Below are positions 62,190 to 64,000 of a stretch of DNA of 64,000 bases, in pieces (the stretch's first letter is position 1; each line of letters opens with the position of its first letter). The position numbers were made by a program, and so were the translations under genes. The stretch spans positions 1,426,001 to 1,490,000 of the forward strand of contig CANXME010002654.1 of NCBI GenBank assembly GCA_948144175.1, in the 5' to 3' direction. Source of the DNA: Closterium sp. NIES-65 (Eukaryota; Streptophyta; Zygnematophyceae; Desmidiales; Closteriaceae). The notes beneath the pieces were generated by a model. That model worked only from the letters and a program-made list of their open reading frames with translations, had not been told where the DNA came from and ran no database searches.

Positions 62190-63900
62190 TGCTTAGGCAG
62201 AGGATAGATATCTATGCTCTTGACTATGATGATATCCTCACTGCCATGTATGCATTGCCTACTAGTGATGTGGGTGACTGTTACCTGTGTGTTCCGCCTG
62301 ACCCGGGCATTGAGGCTGCTGCTCTAGGTGCTGGTGAGGCTGCTGCTCTAGGTGCAAGTGCGTCTGCTCCTCCAGGTGCTGGTGAGTCTGCTGCCCCAGG
62401 TGCTGGTGAGTCTGCTGCCCAAGGTGCTGGTGAGTCTGCTCTCTCATGTACCACGTCGTCTCAAGTGTTACACACCTTCACCCTTGACTCGGGTGCTTCC
62501 CGCTCCTTCTTTCGAGACCGCACCACACTCACGCCGCTTAGTTGGCCGGTTGCAGTCTCCCTGGCAGACCCCTCTGGGGGTCCCGTCCTTGCCCACTTCT
62601 CCACGGTCTTACCATGTCCGGCGGCCCCTTCTGGCTCTCTGTCGGGTCTTTACCTTCCCTCGTTCTCCACGATCTTGGTGAGTGGTGCTGACCTACAAGA
62701 CGCAGGGGTTGAGCAGTTCACTCCTGCGCGTCAGCGAGTGACCCACTGTACGTGTGCTAGGACGGGCCGACACTTGGCCACGTTTACCCGTCAGCCGGGG
62801 TCGAGCCAGTACACACTGACTACGGAGTCTCCTCAGGTAGCTGCGTCGAGTCAGGTGTGTGTTGCAGCGTCCAGGTCTGGTCCTGAGTCTGCCCCTTGCT
62901 CGTGTCGTCTCCTGTCCCACCAAACTCTCCTTTGGCAACACCGCCTTGGTCACCCCTCCCTGCCTCGTCTCCGAGGCATGGCCTCTCGTTTCCTTGTCTC
63001 GGGTCTCCCCTGGTCCCTCCCTTCTCTTCCTGCGGGGCCTGGCCCCACCTGCGTTCCCTGCGTCGAGGGGCGGCAGCGCGCCGCTCCTCACTCCTCCGAG
63101 TTTCCTCAGACAGAGGCTCCGCTGCAGATGCTTCACATGGACGTGTGGGGCTTAGCCCGCGTCCGTGGACAGGGTCACGAGCGTTACTTCCTGCTGGTGG
63201 TTGACGACTACTCGCGTTACACCGCAGTCTTCCCCTTGCGCAGCAAGGGTGAAGTCACTGAGGTGTTGATCAACTTGATCCGCGCAGCTCGTCTCCAGCT
63301 TAGAGAGAGTTTCGGCTCAGACTTTCCTGTCTTGCTTCTGCACTCCGACAGAGGCGGTGAGTTTTCCTCTGACCTTCTGTGAGCCTTCTGTCGTGCACAG
63401 GGCATCTGCCAGACGTTCACGCTTCCGACCTCTCCACAGAAAAATGGGATTGCTGAGCACCGCATTGGCATGGTCATGTACGTCGCTCGCACGTCCATGA
63501 TCCATGCGGCTGCTCCCCATTTTCTGTGGCCGTTCGCGGTTCAGTACGCAGCGCATCAGATCAACCTTCAGCCTCGGGTCTCCTTGCCGGAGACCTCCCG
63601 TACTCTGCGGTGGACGGGGAAGGTTGGCGATTCGTCTTCCTTTATGTCTGGGGATCTCGGGCTTTTGTCCGCGACTTGTCTGCGGACAAGCTGTCCCCCC
63701 GTGCTGTTCCCTGCGTCTTCCTTGGCTTCCCCCCTGAAGCGCCTGGTTGGCAGTTTTACCACCCCACCTCGCGCCGTGTTCTGTCGTCCTAGGACGTCAC
63801 CTTTGACGAGTCGGTCCCCTTCTACCGGCTCTTCCCCTACCGCACTGCCCCGCTCCCCCTCCGCCGCTCTTCCTCACGCCAGGTGCTGCCTTGGTAGACC
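62190..63900 (+). pseudogene. Copia protease and integrase (element J)
   Basis: YDDILTAMYALPTSDVGDCY, ASAPPGAGESAAPGAGES repeats, protease box FTLDSGASRSFFRDR, VSGADLQDAGVEQFTPAR, LLSHQTLLWQHRLGHPSLP, DVWGLARVRGQGHERYF, VVDDYSRYTAVFPLRSKGE, HSDRGGEFSSDLL, WPFAVQYAAHQINLQPRVS, DVTFDESVPFYRLFPYRT. Broken. Confidence 0.84.
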
Positions 63901-64000
63901 CCTCGCCTCCCCAACTTCCTGCTCCCTCAGGTGTTTCCCAGGTAGACCCGGTCGAGCCTGTCGAGGTAGCTGTCGACTCTGGTCCTGCGTGAGGTACTGA

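Larger units (their letters stand above)
60396..64000 (+). mobile_element. Element J: Ty1/copia LTR retrotransposon, 5' part
   Basis: Runs off the window end. Order: 5' LTR, primer site, leader repeats (60610-61050), a Gln/Pro/Leu repeat tract (61055-61520), three SPQQLREWY-type boxes with a spaced zinc knuckle (61650-62130), protease (62476-62520), integrase (about 62860 on). The N-terminal Gag block seen in A, L and D is not recognised. Broken, several breaks. Confidence 0.88.

Noticed and set aside
1-64000. tRNA, rRNA or other structured RNA genes
   Set aside because: No cloverleaf, rRNA core or similar was seen by eye; tRNA-like strings are only the short primer-binding sites next to LTRs.

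Overview
This is a eukaryotic window made almost wholly of transposable elements. I see no host gene, tRNA or rRNA. Two materials alternate. The first is GC-rich (glycine, proline and arginine-rich reading frames) and consists of Ty1/copia LTR retrotransposons, in the order gag, protease, integrase, reverse transcriptase, RNase H. The second is short, AT-rich, and always reads on the + strand. The primer sites resemble the 3' end of initiator tRNA-Met, as in many plant and algal copia elements. That suggests a large repeat-dense genome, perhaps of the green lineage, but the sequence alone does not settle the organism.

The AT-rich blocks lie at 1436-2661, 9239-9594, 17837-18113, 24825-25217, 46381-46703, 53376-54003 and 60297-60395. 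In that order they read as successive parts of one rolling-circle transposon (Helitron): a DUF6570-like front, the Helitron N-terminal domain, the HUH Rep nuclease, the end of Rep, the C-terminal part of a PIF1-type helicase, and an endonuclease/exonuclease/phosphatase (EEP) domain. This is the Helitron2/Helentron layout. At three insertion sites (elements A, L and H) the reading phase is kept across the insertion, and target duplications flank the retrotransposon there (CAGGA/CAGAA, AATTG, AAAAC). A fourth site (element I) has a perfect AATCC duplication. So one Helitron of about 3.3 visible kb has been cut into seven pieces by insertions of one copia clan.

Layout: K (+, 1-1435, 3' end only); Helitron 1; A (-, 2662-9238); Helitron 2; mosaic B/C (9591-17836); Helitron 3; L (-, 18114-24824); Helitron 4; large mosaic (25218-46380) holding D (+), E (+), F (-, nested in E, a different copia lineage with about 0.86-kb LTRs), an I-like 3' half (+) and G (-); Helitron 5; H (-, 46704-53375); Helitron 6; I (+, 54004-60296); Helitron 7; J (+, 60396 to the window end).

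The main copia clan has very short LTRs (122-134 bp) with a shared core, a conserved hairpin plus GGGCCC and T-tract leader just after the primer site, 21-bp leader minisatellites, a glycine-rich Gag with an unusual spaced zinc knuckle, and a GAEPG minisatellite between integrase and RT. Paired LTRs differ by 1 to 4 bases, so the insertions look recent. All copies appear broken to some degree and are described as fossils. The two mosaics do not have matching flanks. The larger one sits where the helicase ATPase core of the Helitron should be.
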